Source of the DNA: DTU089 sp002440045 | GTDB lineage: Bacteria > Bacillota > Clostridia > Oscillospirales > Acutalibacteraceae | Direction: 5' to 3' | NCBI GenBank assembly: GCA_937885695.1 | Contig: CALABP010000049.1 | Span: forward strand, 1-49,937 | Length of the DNA: 49,937 nt | Shown: piece after piece, positions 34,176-42,953 of the stretch | Position numbering within the stretch: the stretch's first letter is position 1 | How the letters are laid out: every line of letters starts with the position of its first letter | Translations under genes and position numbers: made by a program | The notes under the pieces: generated by a model | The model's input: the letters and a program-made list of their open reading frames with translations, nothing else | The model's database searches: none | Told to the model about the DNA's origin: nothing

Positions 34176-35306
34176 ACTCAACTGCAAGCTGTCGTTCAAA
34201 ACAAGTGTACTGTACAAAAACAGCACGTCGGCGTTTTCAAACGAGACATAATCGCCCACGGCATACGACGGAAGGTAGCGCAAATCAACAAGCGTAACCT
34301 TTTTGTAGCCGCCCGCAAGCAGCGGCGCAAGGCTTGAAGAAAACGAATCGCGGAAAATGACAAGCTCTTTTTCGTTTTCGGCCGCGGGGTTTTCCATTGT
34401 TATCAGCGGCACCGAGCCCATTAAAAAGAAGTTATACATATCGTCGGTGGAGAATGCTTTTTTGTCATATAAAACGCCGTTCTCCGGGGTGAGGTCGCCC
34501 GTCTCTTCGTCAAACGAAAAAACGGTAACGCGAAGACCGTCGGTTACGGGCGAAGAGAGAAAGCGAAACGAGTCGTATTTGCATTCTTTTGCAAACTGTC
34601 CGCTGTAAGCGCCGTAAAACGGCTTGCTTATGACATTTAAGGTATAACTTTTAAACGAGGGAATTTCTGCGCCCATTTCGTCTGCAAGATGCTTTGCCAC
34701 GGGATAAATTTCTTCCTGCTTCCAGTGGGTGTCGGTGTAATAGTAGTTGTAGTAATTAAGCAGACCGTCTATTTCAATGTGCGTCATATCGGGCGTTTTT
34801 TCAAAAAGGCGCGCCTTCAGTGCGTCAAAATCAAGCGAAAGACGTCCCGCTTCTTCGGCAAGATATTTGTTTTTGTCGGGAATGGCGGCAATATAAACTT
34901 TTGCGTTTGCCGGCTTTAAATAAAGCTCGGTTATATTTTCAAAAAGGTCTGCCGCATTGTCTATCATAAACGGGTCGAGCGGATAGTCGATTTTCGCAAT
35001 TGTATCGTCGTAGCAATAAAGACCGTTGTTGTCGCGCTCTAAAAGAAAGTCGTATGACACCGTTGCTTTTAAAGCGCGCAGCTTGTCGCGCATCGGGAAT
35101 TGGTCGGCGGCGTATTTTTCAAAGCTTTCAAAAAATCGCCCGTCTTTAACGCTGTCGAAAGAAGCTTTGGGGAATTGAGCAAGCTTTCGCCTTTCCGATA
35201 CGGAGTATTCGTCGGCGGGTTTTATTATAGCCCAAACAGAAAAAACCGATATGACAAGCAAAAACGAAAGCGTTATGCAAAGCGGCTTGAGCATTTCTTT
35301 TTTCAT
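34173..35306 (-). CDS. DHHW-family (AlgX/AlgJ-like) SGNH-type protein
   Basis: A 377-residue envelope protein with an N-terminal signal anchor (about 8-30). The DHHW motif appears as YYTDTHWKQE, and a later VIFRDSFSSSLAPLL matches the Ser-containing motif of SGNH acyltransferase-like proteins. Partners of MBOAT acyltransferases in this family move acetyl or other acyl groups to surface polysaccharides. It starts 11 bases after the MBOAT gene stop, so the two form an operon. The final residue codon AGT and stop TAG lie at the heptamer repeat edge, so the original C terminus may have been altered. Confidence 0.85.
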   Translation of the reverse strand: MKKEMLKPLCITLSFLLVISVFSVWAIIKPADEYSVSERRKLAQFPKASFDSVKDGRFFESFEKYAADQFPMRDKLRALKATVSYDFLLERDNNGLYCYDDTIAKIDYPLDPFMIDNAADLFENITELYLKPANAKVYIAAIPDKNKYLAEEAGRLSLDFDALKARLFEKTPDMTHIEIDGLLNYYNYYYTDTHWKQEEIYPVAKHLADEMGAEIPSFKSYTLNVISKPFYGAYSGQFAKECKYDSFRFLSSPVTDGLRVTVFSFDEETGDLTPENGVLYDKKAFSTDDMYNFFLMGSVPLITMENPAAENEKELVIFRDSFSSSLAPLLAGGYKKVTLVDLRYLPSYAVGDYVSFENADVLFLYSTLVLNDSLQLS

Positions 35307-35317
35307 AATGTCACCCC

Positions 35318-36715
35318 TTAAAATCTAAAGTAAAGGAAAGGATTGAACGAGCCGTCCGTAAGAAACGCCGTGACTGTTAAAAGAAGCGCGACTAAAAACA
35401 GCGGCTCTAAAACATAAAGAGCCTTTTCGCCGAAGCCGGTCGCGGCAAATTTGTTATAAAGTTTTTTGGGCAGCGGCGTTGAGCCGATTGCGGCAAGAAT
35501 GAATACAACAAAATAGCTTTTGATGTAATAAAGAGCCTCCGCGCCTAAAAATCCGCCCGAAAGCGAGAACATTCCGCAAAGGTTTTTAACCGCTTCGCCC
35601 ATGCTGTCGGCGTCAAAAATCACAAAGCTTATAAGAACGGCAAAGAGGACGTAAATGTGCGGCAAAACTTTTCCCTTTTTGAGAAGCTTTAACAGCCTGA
35701 GCTTTTCAAAAACAAGAAGCACTGCAAAAAACAGTCCCCAAACAATAAAGTTCCACGAAGCGCCGTGCCAAAAGCCCGTTAAGAACCACACCGTGAAAAT
35801 GTTGAAAAACCAACGCGGCTTAGACACTCTGTTGCCGCCCATGGGAATGTAAACGTAGTCGCGAAACCACGTCCCGAGCGAGATGTGCCAGCGGTGCCAA
35901 AATTCCGTAACGCTTTTTGATATGTAGGGGTAGTTAAAGTTTTCGGGGAAATGAAAGCCGAAAATTTCGCCGAGCCCTATCGCCATATCGGAATAGCCCG
36001 AAAAATCAAAATATATCTGAAGTGAAAATGCAACGGCCGCCGCCCAGCAAAACGCCGCAGACGGTGCCGGCGAAGCGTTCTTTGCCGCACAAAATTCGCC
36101 GAGAGAATTTGCCAATATCACTTTTTTTGCAAGACCGATTGTGAAGCGGCGGGCGCCGAGCGAAAATTTTTCAAGAGAATGTGTGCGGCATTTAAGCTCG
36201 GGCGCTATGTCGGAATAACGGACAATCGGCCCCGCGATAAGCTGCGGAAACATCGTTATATATGCACCGAGGTCGATGGGATTTTTTTGAGCCGCCACAG
36301 TGCCGCGGTAAACGTCGATGTTGTAGCTTAATATCTGAAAAGTATAAAAGCTTATGCCTATGGGCAGGGCAATGTTAAGCGCGCTTGCCTCAATGCCCGT
36401 GGCTTTGGAAAAATTGTCGATAAAAAAGTTTGCATATTTAAAAAATCCGAGCGCGCCGAGGTCGATTATCACGGCAAGCGCAAGGAAAAAATGCGAAAGG
36501 CGCTTTGTACGCGCTTTTTCGGTTAAAATTCCGAGAATGTAGCCCGAAAATATTGTGGCAATCATCAAAAAAACATATTTCGGTTCGCCCCAGGCATAAA
36601 AAATCAGGCTTGAAAGCAAAAGAACGGTGTTTTTTAAGGCTTTCGGCGCAATGAAATACAGCAAAAGCACCGCCGGAAGAAAATAGTATAAAAATGGCAG
36701 GCTTGAAAACAGCAA
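35318..36715 (-). CDS. MBOAT-family O-acyltransferase (AlgI/DltB-like)
   Basis: A 465-residue polytopic membrane protein. The beginning MLFSSLPFLYYFLPAVLLLYF, the central ISFYTFQILSYNIDVYRG and the catalytic-His region TGFWHGASWNFIVWG are characteristic of the AlgI-type MBOAT group. It would pass acyl groups across the membrane to a partner such as the DHHW protein encoded next. The start is placed at TTG 36715, 8 bases after AGGAG; a GTG nine bases earlier overlaps that site, and the nearby ATG is out of frame. It is separated from the upstream lipoprotein gene by a strong terminator. Confidence 0.92.
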   Translation of the reverse strand: MLFSSLPFLYYFLPAVLLLYFIAPKALKNTVLLLSSLIFYAWGEPKYVFLMIATIFSGYILGILTEKARTKRLSHFFLALAVIIDLGALGFFKYANFFIDNFSKATGIEASALNIALPIGISFYTFQILSYNIDVYRGTVAAQKNPIDLGAYITMFPQLIAGPIVRYSDIAPELKCRTHSLEKFSLGARRFTIGLAKKVILANSLGEFCAAKNASPAPSAAFCWAAAVAFSLQIYFDFSGYSDMAIGLGEIFGFHFPENFNYPYISKSVTEFWHRWHISLGTWFRDYVYIPMGGNRVSKPRWFFNIFTVWFLTGFWHGASWNFIVWGLFFAVLLVFEKLRLLKLLKKGKVLPHIYVLFAVLISFVIFDADSMGEAVKNLCGMFSLSGGFLGAEALYYIKSYFVVFILAAIGSTPLPKKLYNKFAATGFGEKALYVLEPLFLVALLLTVTAFLTDGSFNPFLYFRF

Positions 36716-36745
36716 AACATACACTCCTTTTAATACGGAAACTTA

Positions 36746-36792
36746 TCTAAAAAAACAGGGGGCAAAGATGCCTATACGCGCCGTTTGCCCCC
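36746..36792 (-). terminator. terminator of the lipoprotein gene
   Basis: GGGGGCAAA (36758-36766) and TTTGCCCCC (36784-36792) form a 9-bp perfect stem. On the minus strand it is followed by TGTTTTTTT, 12 bases after the lipoprotein stop. Confidence 0.85.
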
Positions 36793-36804
36793 GATAAATT
36801 CAAT

Positions 36805-37551
36805 TTATTTTACAAAAAGAAGAACACGCGCGCCGTAGCTGTCAACGATATAGTCGTCGGCAAAAATGCCGCACATTCTGTAGCCGAGATTGACGTTGGA
36901 TTTGAGCGACGACGCCACTTTGTCGGCTGCTTTTTCGTTGGTGCATTCAAAAACATAAAGAATGGCGGCGCTTTGGTTTGCGTTTAACGGCTCAAGCATA
37001 TAAGCGCTTTTGCAGTCGCTTGTCGAAACGTAATAATCGTTGCAGGGCATTACATAATAGCCGCCCTTTTCGGAATAAGAGGGAACAGCTTTCGGGAATG
37101 TGCGAATGCCCGACGCGCTTCTTAAAGACGTTGCAAGAACCATTGCCGAAGCAGAGTTGTTTTTGTCTATCTGCGCCCTGAATTCATATCTGACTTTTTC
37201 ATAGTCGTTTGTGGGTGCGGGCAAAGTGGGCTTTGCTTCTGTTTGCTTTTCGGTCTGTTTTTCGGTCTGTTTTGCAGTGGTCTCGGGGGCGGGGGTGCGT
37301 TTTTCGGTTGTAGCGGGCGCCGAATTGTGTTTTTCGGTGGGCTTTGTGCCGGAAGGCGCGGTCGTTGCCTCCGTTTCGGCGGAAGCGTTCGTTTCGGTGT
37401 TCAAAAACGCCTCGCTTGCAGGGGTGTTTGCGTCTGTTTCGGCGGGGGCTTCGGTGGTTGATGAAGCGTCGCCGCCCTTGCCTTTGCACGAGCAAAGAGA
37501 GATTACGGCGATAACCGCCAAAAGCAGTGAAAGAATCTTTTTGGTTTTCAT
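36805..37551 (-). CDS. lipoprotein with Thr/Glu/Pro/Lys-rich linker, unknown function
   Basis: A 248-residue protein. It has a lipoprotein signal (MKTKKILSLLLAVIAVISL, lipidation at the Cys of LCSC near residue 21), then a low-complexity linker (about 27-115) with repeated TEKQ and TTEAP units. A compact C-terminal domain (about 117-248) has strands that look like those of small membrane-associated sensors (GIRTFPKAVPSYSEKGGYYVMPC). The domain is not recognised. The start ATG 37551 is chosen because it opens the signal peptide and follows a clear promoter; a longer open frame upstream reads repeat DNA. Single-gene unit ended by a terminator. Confidence 0.75.
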   Translation of the reverse strand: MKTKKILSLLLAVIAVISLCSCKGKGGDASSTTEAPAETDANTPASEAFLNTETNASAETEATTAPSGTKPTEKHNSAPATTEKRTPAPETTAKQTEKQTEKQTEAKPTLPAPTNDYEKVRYEFRAQIDKNNSASAMVLATSLRSASGIRTFPKAVPSYSEKGGYYVMPCNDYYVSTSDCKSAYMLEPLNANQSAAILYVFECTNEKAADKVASSLKSNVNLGYRMCGIFADDYIVDSYGARVLLFVK

Positions 37552-37585
37552 AAAAAACCGCCTTTCAAAAGTCTTATTTGCCTGC

Positions 37586-37614
37586 ATAATAGCATATTGA
37601 TATTTTCTTGTCAA
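37586..37614 (-). promoter_or_regulatory. promoter of the lipoprotein gene
   Basis: On the minus strand TTGACA (37614-37609) and TATTAT (37591-37586) have a 17-base spacer. Confidence 0.85.
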
Positions 37615-37665
37615 TCGAAAAACCGCCCAAAAAAGGGTGGGAATTTTTTGCAAAAAACGTGGTTT

Positions 37666-38679
37666 TGACGGGAGGCGTTTTTTGAAGTAATAGGTAAGAT
37701 GTAAGAGGTAATAAGTGATTATAATCCGCACGTTGTGCGGAAATTTTAAGGGAAACGCTTACGCGTTTCGGCGGGCGGCAGGTTGCCGCCCCTACGGGAA
37801 TAATGGGAAAATCTGCGCGGAAAACGGTAGGCTTTTGCGTAGAAAAACCTGTATTGCGTGTTTATTGACGGGCAAATTACAGTACCGAAATAAATCTATA
37901 AACAATCAAATATTTTAAATGACAACCCCCGTGTACGGACAAAAACCCAGTCACGGGGGTTATTTTTTACACAACAAAACCCTATGAACGGACAAAATCT
38001 GTTCACGGAGTCTGTTATGCTGAACAAACAAAAACCCTGTGAGCGGACAAAATTTATTCCATTCACAGGGTTTGATTTATAATGATTTGAAAAAGAAAAG
38101 CGCGGTTTTTGTTTTTACTTCGTAGGGGCGGCAACCTGCCGCCCGCCAAAACGGCAACGCCGTTTTCCTATATTTTTCCGCACAACGTGCGGATTATAAT
38201 CACTTATTACCTCTTACATCTTACCTATTACTTCAAATATCTGCCGCCCGCCAAAATGCGCAGCATTTTCCGCTATACACCGCGCTTTGCGCGGATACAA
38301 TCGCGGCGAAGCCGCGTGCTAACAGCTAAAAGCTAATAGCTAATAGCTAACAGCTAATAACAAACCCCGCAATTGGGCTAACCAATCTGCGGGGTTCAAA
38401 AAATAACAATGTAAAATGAAAAAACAAAGTGACCGTCACTAAGGCTAACAGCTAAAAGCTAATAGCTATCGGCTACCCCGTAGGGGCGGAACGCGCAAGC
38501 GTTCCCACGGCTTCCGCGCAGCGGGTACAATGGCTAACGGCTAACGGCTAACAGCTAAAAGCTAATAGTTACCGGCTACCCCGTAGGGGCGGAACGCGCA
38601 AGCGTTCCCACGGCTTCCGCGCAGCGGGTACAATGGCTAACGGCTAAAAGCTAACAGCTAAAAGCTAACGGCTACAAGC
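37666..38679. repeat. mosaic REP-like intergenic element 4, longest copy
   Basis: No gene. Order: A+T-rich heptamers (about 37683-37720), CCGCAC/GTGCGG hairpin, GAAACGC/GCGTTTC hairpin, minus-strand REP (37773-37795), conserved core with three stacked 40-base hairpins (37925-38075), plus-strand REP (38122-38144), AAAACGGC/GCCGTTTT hairpin, A+T-rich heptamers (38207-38236), half REP, TAACAGC heptamers, a terminator-like hairpin (38363-38396), then a 103-base unit in tandem (38445-38547 and 38548-38650). In that unit the GTAG is kept but the REP hairpin arm is deleted. It ends at the PHP gene stop. Confidence 0.8.
38363..38396. terminator. strong hairpin inside element 4
   Basis: AACCCCGCA and ATTGG (38363-38376) pair with CCAAT and TGCGGGGTT (38382-38396), giving a stem of about 14 pairs with one bulge. 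It may end leftward transcription from the PHP gene. Confidence 0.5.
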
Positions 38680-39591
38680 TCACTTGGCTTTTGCTTCTTC
38701 GATAGCTTTCTGAAGCTTTTCCTGTGCGGCAAGGGTTTCTTTGCGGCGCGCGGCTTTTTTCTTGCGTGACTTATATGTCAAAAGCTCTTTTACGCATTCC
38801 TCGGGAATGTCGCAATCGCCGACTGTTATAACCTCTTTATTGTAAAGGCCCTTGAAGTTTGTGCCGCCCGTTGTAAGAAGCTTGTGCTTTTTTGCGTACT
38901 GCAAAAGCTCTTCGCGGTCGCGGTCGCCGACGCCCGAAATGAACACTTCGATTCCGTCAAGGCCCGCTTCGACAAGCTGCCCGAGAAGCTCTTTGTTTTT
39001 GCAGCGGAGCGGATGTGAAAGCACGGCTATGCCGCCTGCGTCGTGAATTGCCGTGAGCACGTCGAAAATATCTTCATACTGCGGCACGACGTCGAATGAG
39101 TTTTTGTCGGTCTTTGAAAAAAGCTTGTCGTAAAGCTCGCCGTAAATTCTGTCGGTAAAGCCCGTTTCGACAAGCGCCTGCATAATGTGCGCTTTAAAAA
39201 TGTTTGTCGAGCCCGAGGCGCATTTAGCAATAAATTCGGGCGTTACGGGGTATTTTTGGGCAACCTTGAGCATCATAATGTGCGAAGCCTTTTTTCTTAT
39301 TAAAGAGCTTCGTCTGCAAAGACCCTCAAGCCTGTCGGGAAAGTCGGGCTTGTAGCAAAGCAGGTGAATTTCCTGACCGTTGGTTTTATCGGTACCGGAA
39401 AGCTCAACACCCGGGATAACGGTTATGCCGAGCCTTTCGCCGATAACCTTTCCTCTTACGGTACCGGCAAGGCAATCGTGGTCGGTTATGGCTATTGTTT
39501 CAACGCCGCGTTTTTTCGCGAGCAAAATGAGGTCTTCAATGCCTAAAGAGCCGTTTGATAAACGGGTGTGGCAATGCAAATCTGCGGACAA
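38680..39591 (-). CDS. PHP-domain phosphoesterase
   Basis: A 303-residue PHP-domain protein. Metal-binding motifs are ADLHCHTRLS at the start, TDHD, GVELS, VLSHPLR and a C-terminal GGTNFKG instead of the usual GSDxH. Such stand-alone proteins are related to 3',5'-nucleoside bisphosphate phosphatases (RNase AM/YciV type), though the substrate is not proven. The last 30 residues are a Lys/Ala/Glu helix. The start is a TTG at 39591 with AAGGAAGGA just upstream, giving the normal MSADLHCH beginning; the longer open frame is not PHP-like. The stop is followed directly by heptamer repeats. Confidence 0.85.
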   Translation of the reverse strand: MSADLHCHTRLSNGSLGIEDLILLAKKRGVETIAITDHDCLAGTVRGKVIGERLGITVIPGVELSGTDKTNGQEIHLLCYKPDFPDRLEGLCRRSSLIRKKASHIMMLKVAQKYPVTPEFIAKCASGSTNIFKAHIMQALVETGFTDRIYGELYDKLFSKTDKNSFDVVPQYEDIFDVLTAIHDAGGIAVLSHPLRCKNKELLGQLVEAGLDGIEVFISGVGDRDREELLQYAKKHKLLTTGGTNFKGLYNKEVITVGDCDIPEECVKELLTYKSRKKKAARRKETLAAQEKLQKAIEEAKAK

Positions 39592-39725
39592 AACAATCCT
39601 TCCTTTCAAAACAGTGGGCAAACGGGAAAAATTAACAAAAAGTTTAAAATTGAAATAAGGCAAAAAATATAAAGCATTTTCCCCGAAAATGCCAATACCG
39701 ACCTAATTTAATTCTTTCTGTGATT

Positions 39726-39754
39726 ATTCTACACCATTTTCAGAAAAAAAGCAA
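39726..39754 (-). promoter_or_regulatory. promoter of the PHP gene
   Basis: On the minus strand TTGCTT (39754-39749) and TAGAAT (39731-39726) are 17 bases apart, about 135 bases before the start codon. Confidence 0.6.
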
Positions 39755-39805
39755 GAGCCGAAAACAAGAAAAAACAAAGAAAAATAAAGAAATATAATTT
39801 GCTTT

Positions 39806-39834
39806 TTGAAGAGATGTGTGATACTATCTAATAT
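39806..39834 (+). promoter_or_regulatory. promoter of the serine dehydratase gene
   Basis: TTGAAG (39806-39811) and TAATAT (39829-39834) are 17 bases apart. The leader of about 90 bases to the ATG contains an imperfect ATGTGTGC/GCGCACAT hairpin. The 39592-39927 gap otherwise holds only this and the divergent promoter. Confidence 0.6.
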
Positions 39835-39927
39835 GTATATGTGTGCTCAATACCGCGCGCACATATAGGCTTTGGCAACTAAGAATTTCTGATTATATAT
39901 TATGTATTCACAAAAAGGAGAACGCAT

Positions 39928-41127
39928 ATGAAATCTCTCAGGATGCTTTACAAAACGGGCAAGGGTCCGTCAAGCTCGCACACCATGGGTCCGCAGTATG
40001 CGGCTGAATTTGTCAACGAAAAATATCCCGAAGCCGATTTTGTCCGCGTTATTCTTTACGGCTCTTTGGCGCTCACGGGCGAGGGCCACGGAACGCACAC
40101 CGTTTTAAAGGAGACGTTAAAGGCAGAAAATGAGGTTGTTTTTGACAAAGAAAAAAAGGATATTCCGCACCCGAACACGCTTGATTTTGAAGTTTATAAA
40201 AACGGCGCTCTTATAAAAACCGTGCGCGCTTTAAGCATAGGCGGCGGCGAAATCAGAATAGAGGGCGAGCCGAACGTTGAGCCGCCCGAGGTTTATCCGC
40301 ATAAAAATTTTGACGAAATTAAAACATACTGCCGCGAAAACGGGCTTCACCTTTGCGATTATGTCGTTCATTTTGAGGGCGGGGATATTTTAAATTATCT
40401 TGAAAACATCTGGCACAGAATGAGGCAGACAATAAAAGAGGGCCTCGCCGGTGAGGGCGTTCTCCCCGGCGGGCTGGGCGTTGAAAGAAAGGCAAAATAC
40501 CTTTTTATGCAGCATCATATGGACGAGTCGCCCGAAACGCGCGAAAACAGGCTTGTTTGTTCATATGCCTTTGCCGCGTGCGAGCAAAACGCTGGCGGCG
40601 GCGTTATAGTCACAGCGCCCACCTGCGGCGCTTCGGGGGTGCTGCCAGCAGTGCTCTATTATATGCAGGAAAAAAAGCATTTTTCGGATAAAGATATTGT
40701 CAGGGCGCTTGCCGCGGCGGGAATAATCGGCAACATAGTGAAACAAAACGCCTCGATAAGCGGCGCCGAGTGCGGCTGTCAGGCAGAGGTCGGCACGGCG
40801 TGCTCAATGGCGGCGGCAGGTCTTGCGGAGCTTCATATGATGCGCCTTGAACAGATAGAATACGCCGCAGAAAACGCTATGGAGCATTACCTGGGGCTTA
40901 CGTGCGACCCCGTGTGCGGCCTTGTGCAGATTCCGTGTATAGAGCGCAACGCCGTTGCGGCAATGCGCGCAATAAATGCGCTTTCTTTGGCAAACTTTTT
41001 GACAAAAACAAGAAAAATAAGCTTCGACACCGTTGTCGAAACAATGTATGAAACGGGTAAGGATATGGGGAAAAAATACCGTGAAACAAGCGAAGGCGGC
41101 CTTGCGGTAAACTATAAATCAAAATAA
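39928..41127 (+). CDS. sdaA: L-serine ammonia-lyase, iron-sulfur type, single chain
   Basis: Converts L-serine to pyruvate and ammonia with a [4Fe-4S] cluster. The 399 residues carry the beta-like part first (GPSSSHTMGP, GSLALTGEGHGT, IGGGEIRIEG) and the alpha part second (TAPTCGASGVLPAVL, SGAECGCQAEVGTACSM, GLTCDPVCGLVQIPCIERN). The cluster cysteines are present and the length is normal for fused enzymes. It is led by its own promoter and an AAAGGAG site. It may be transcribed with the acyl-CoA ligase 53 bases downstream. Confidence 0.95.
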   Translation: MKSLRMLYKTGKGPSSSHTMGPQYAAEFVNEKYPEADFVRVILYGSLALTGEGHGTHTVLKETLKAENEVVFDKEKKDIPHPNTLDFEVYKNGALIKTVRALSIGGGEIRIEGEPNVEPPEVYPHKNFDEIKTYCRENGLHLCDYVVHFEGGDILNYLENIWHRMRQTIKEGLAGEGVLPGGLGVERKAKYLFMQHHMDESPETRENRLVCSYAFAACEQNAGGGVIVTAPTCGASGVLPAVLYYMQEKKHFSDKDIVRALAAAGIIGNIVKQNASISGAECGCQAEVGTACSMAAAGLAELHMMRLEQIEYAAENAMEHYLGLTCDPVCGLVQIPCIERNAVAAMRAINALSLANFLTKTRKISFDTVVETMYETGKDMGKKYRETSEGGLAVNYKSK

Positions 41128-41180
41128 CTGCCGATTAATCGGAAGCGGCATATAACGCATACCGCGGAACGGAGAAATTA

Positions 41181-42938
41181 ATGATTAACGAAGCTTTTTA
41201 CGAAACAAGAAAAATAACCGATTTTAAAGATATGCTGAAGTCAAGCGCGGTGCTTTTCCCGATGCGCCCGGCGCTTATGGGGCGCGACAAAAACGGCGAG
41301 ATTTATTCAATAACCTACAGAAATCTTCTTAACAACGTGAACGCCCTCGGAACGGCGCTTTGCTCTTTGGGGCTTAAAGGCGAAAAAATTGCCGTTATGG
41401 GCAAAAATTCGCCGCAGTGGTGCTGTGCATATCTTTCAATAACCTGCGGCACGGGCGTTGTCGTTCCTATGGATAAAGAGCTTATGCCCGACGATATTGC
41501 GGGGATAATAAACGCCGCCTCCTGCCGTGCGCTGTTTTTTGACAAGGCGGCGGGCGAAAAGCTTCTTGAAATAAAAGAAAAACTCCCCGAGGATATTATT
41601 CTTATTTCGCTTGACGGCGAAATGAACGAAGCTCTTTCGGGCGAAAGCCTTGATTCTCTTTTAAAAAAGGGCGAAGAGCTTCTTAATTCGGGCGACAAAA
41701 CCTTTCTTGAAATCACGCCCGACCCCGAAGCGCTTGCGAGCTTAATTTTTACATCGGGCACAACGGGCAACGCAAAGGGCGTTATGCTTTCCGCAAGAAA
41801 CATCTGCTCCGACATAACCGCGGTGTCGTCGGTCGTAAAAATCACACCCGAGGACAGGATTCTTTCCGTGTTGCCGCTTCACCATACATATGAATGCACG
41901 CTGAGCTTTTTAATGCTTATGTACAGCGGCGGCTGCCTTTGCTTTTGCGAGGGGCTTAGGTATATTCAGCGCGATATGCAGCAGTTTGAGCCGACGGTAT
42001 TTGTAACCGTGCCGCTTATGCTTGAAAAATTCCACGCGCGCATATTAAAAAAGGTAAGCGAAAAAAAGATGGGGCGCTTTGCGCTTTCGCTCGGCAAGCT
42101 TGCTCAAAGCGGCGGCGACGGCTTTGTTGCCGGTCTTACCGAAAAAATATTTGCCGAGGTTAAAAAGCAGTTCGGCGGAAAGCTTCGTCTTATAATCACG
42201 GGCGCGGCGGCGCTTAATCCCGAGGTTGCAAGGGATTTTAAAACCTTCGGGCTGCCCGTTTACATAGGCTACGGTCTTACGGAATGCTCGCCGCTTGTTA
42301 TAGGCAACAACGACAGATTGCAGCTGCCTGATTCCGTCGGCGTGCCGCTTCCCGGGGTCGAAGCGAAAATTAACGCGCCCGATGTAAACGGCGTGGGCGA
42401 AATATTCGTAAAAGGCCCTATGGTTATGATGGGCTATTATAATAACGAAGAGGCTACAAAAGAAGTCTTTACAGAGGACGGCTGGTTTAAAACGGGCGAT
42501 ATGGGCACGGTTGACAGCGAAAACCGCTTTAAAATAGTCGGCAGGTGCAAAAACGTTATCGTCACAAAAAACGGCAAGAATATTTATCCCGAAGAGGTTG
42601 AATATTATCTTAACAAAAACCCCTTTATAAGCGAAAGTCTTGTTTTCGGCACGGATTGCGACGAAGCGGATGAGGGGACGCGCGTTGAAGCGAAGATATT
42701 CCCCGATATTTCCGAAATAATGGCAAAATTCAAAAATCAGACGCCGCCCACAAAGGAGCAGGTTTTAAAGACCATTTCGGAGGTCGTTAAAGAAGTAAAC
42801 AAAAAGCTTCCCAAATACAAGCATATCAGGCGTTTTGACATAAGAGAAAACGAGTTTATAAAAACGACTACAAACAAAATCAAACGCCACGCGAATATGC
42901 ATGACGAAGAAGCTTCAAAACAGGAAATAACAAAATAA
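41181..42938 (+). CDS. AMP-binding acyl-CoA synthetase (long-chain type)
   Basis: A 585-residue ANL-superfamily ligase. Motifs: the ATP-binding loop TSGTTGNAKG (191-200), PLHHTYE, ITGAAALNPEVARDF, YGLTECSP, GWFKTGDMG, GRCKNVIVTKNGKNIYPEEVE, and a catalytic Lys in the C-terminal TTTNKIKRH. It activates a carboxylic acid as the acyl-adenylate and normally moves it to CoA. The region YPEEVE is typical of long-chain fatty acid ligases. The upstream spacer contains the palindrome CCGATTAATCGG. GGAG precedes the ATG. The neighbouring lipoprotein gene starts 15 bases after its stop. Confidence 0.92.
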   Translation: MINEAFYETRKITDFKDMLKSSAVLFPMRPALMGRDKNGEIYSITYRNLLNNVNALGTALCSLGLKGEKIAVMGKNSPQWCCAYLSITCGTGVVVPMDKELMPDDIAGIINAASCRALFFDKAAGEKLLEIKEKLPEDIILISLDGEMNEALSGESLDSLLKKGEELLNSGDKTFLEITPDPEALASLIFTSGTTGNAKGVMLSARNICSDITAVSSVVKITPEDRILSVLPLHHTYECTLSFLMLMYSGGCLCFCEGLRYIQRDMQQFEPTVFVTVPLMLEKFHARILKKVSEKKMGRFALSLGKLAQSGGDGFVAGLTEKIFAEVKKQFGGKLRLIITGAAALNPEVARDFKTFGLPVYIGYGLTECSPLVIGNNDRLQLPDSVGVPLPGVEAKINAPDVNGVGEIFVKGPMVMMGYYNNEEATKEVFTEDGWFKTGDMGTVDSENRFKIVGRCKNVIVTKNGKNIYPEEVEYYLNKNPFISESLVFGTDCDEADEGTRVEAKIFPDISEIMAKFKNQTPPTKEQVLKTISEVVKEVNKKLPKYKHIRRFDIRENEFIKTTTNKIKRHANMHDEEASKQEITK

Positions 42939-42953
42939 AACGGTAGTGACTGT

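Noticed and set aside
37552..37731. N-terminal extension of the lipoprotein frame (MRIIITYYLLHLTYYF)
   Set aside because: These residues translate the A+T-rich heptamer tract and lie upstream of the clear promoter; the signal peptide starts at 37551.
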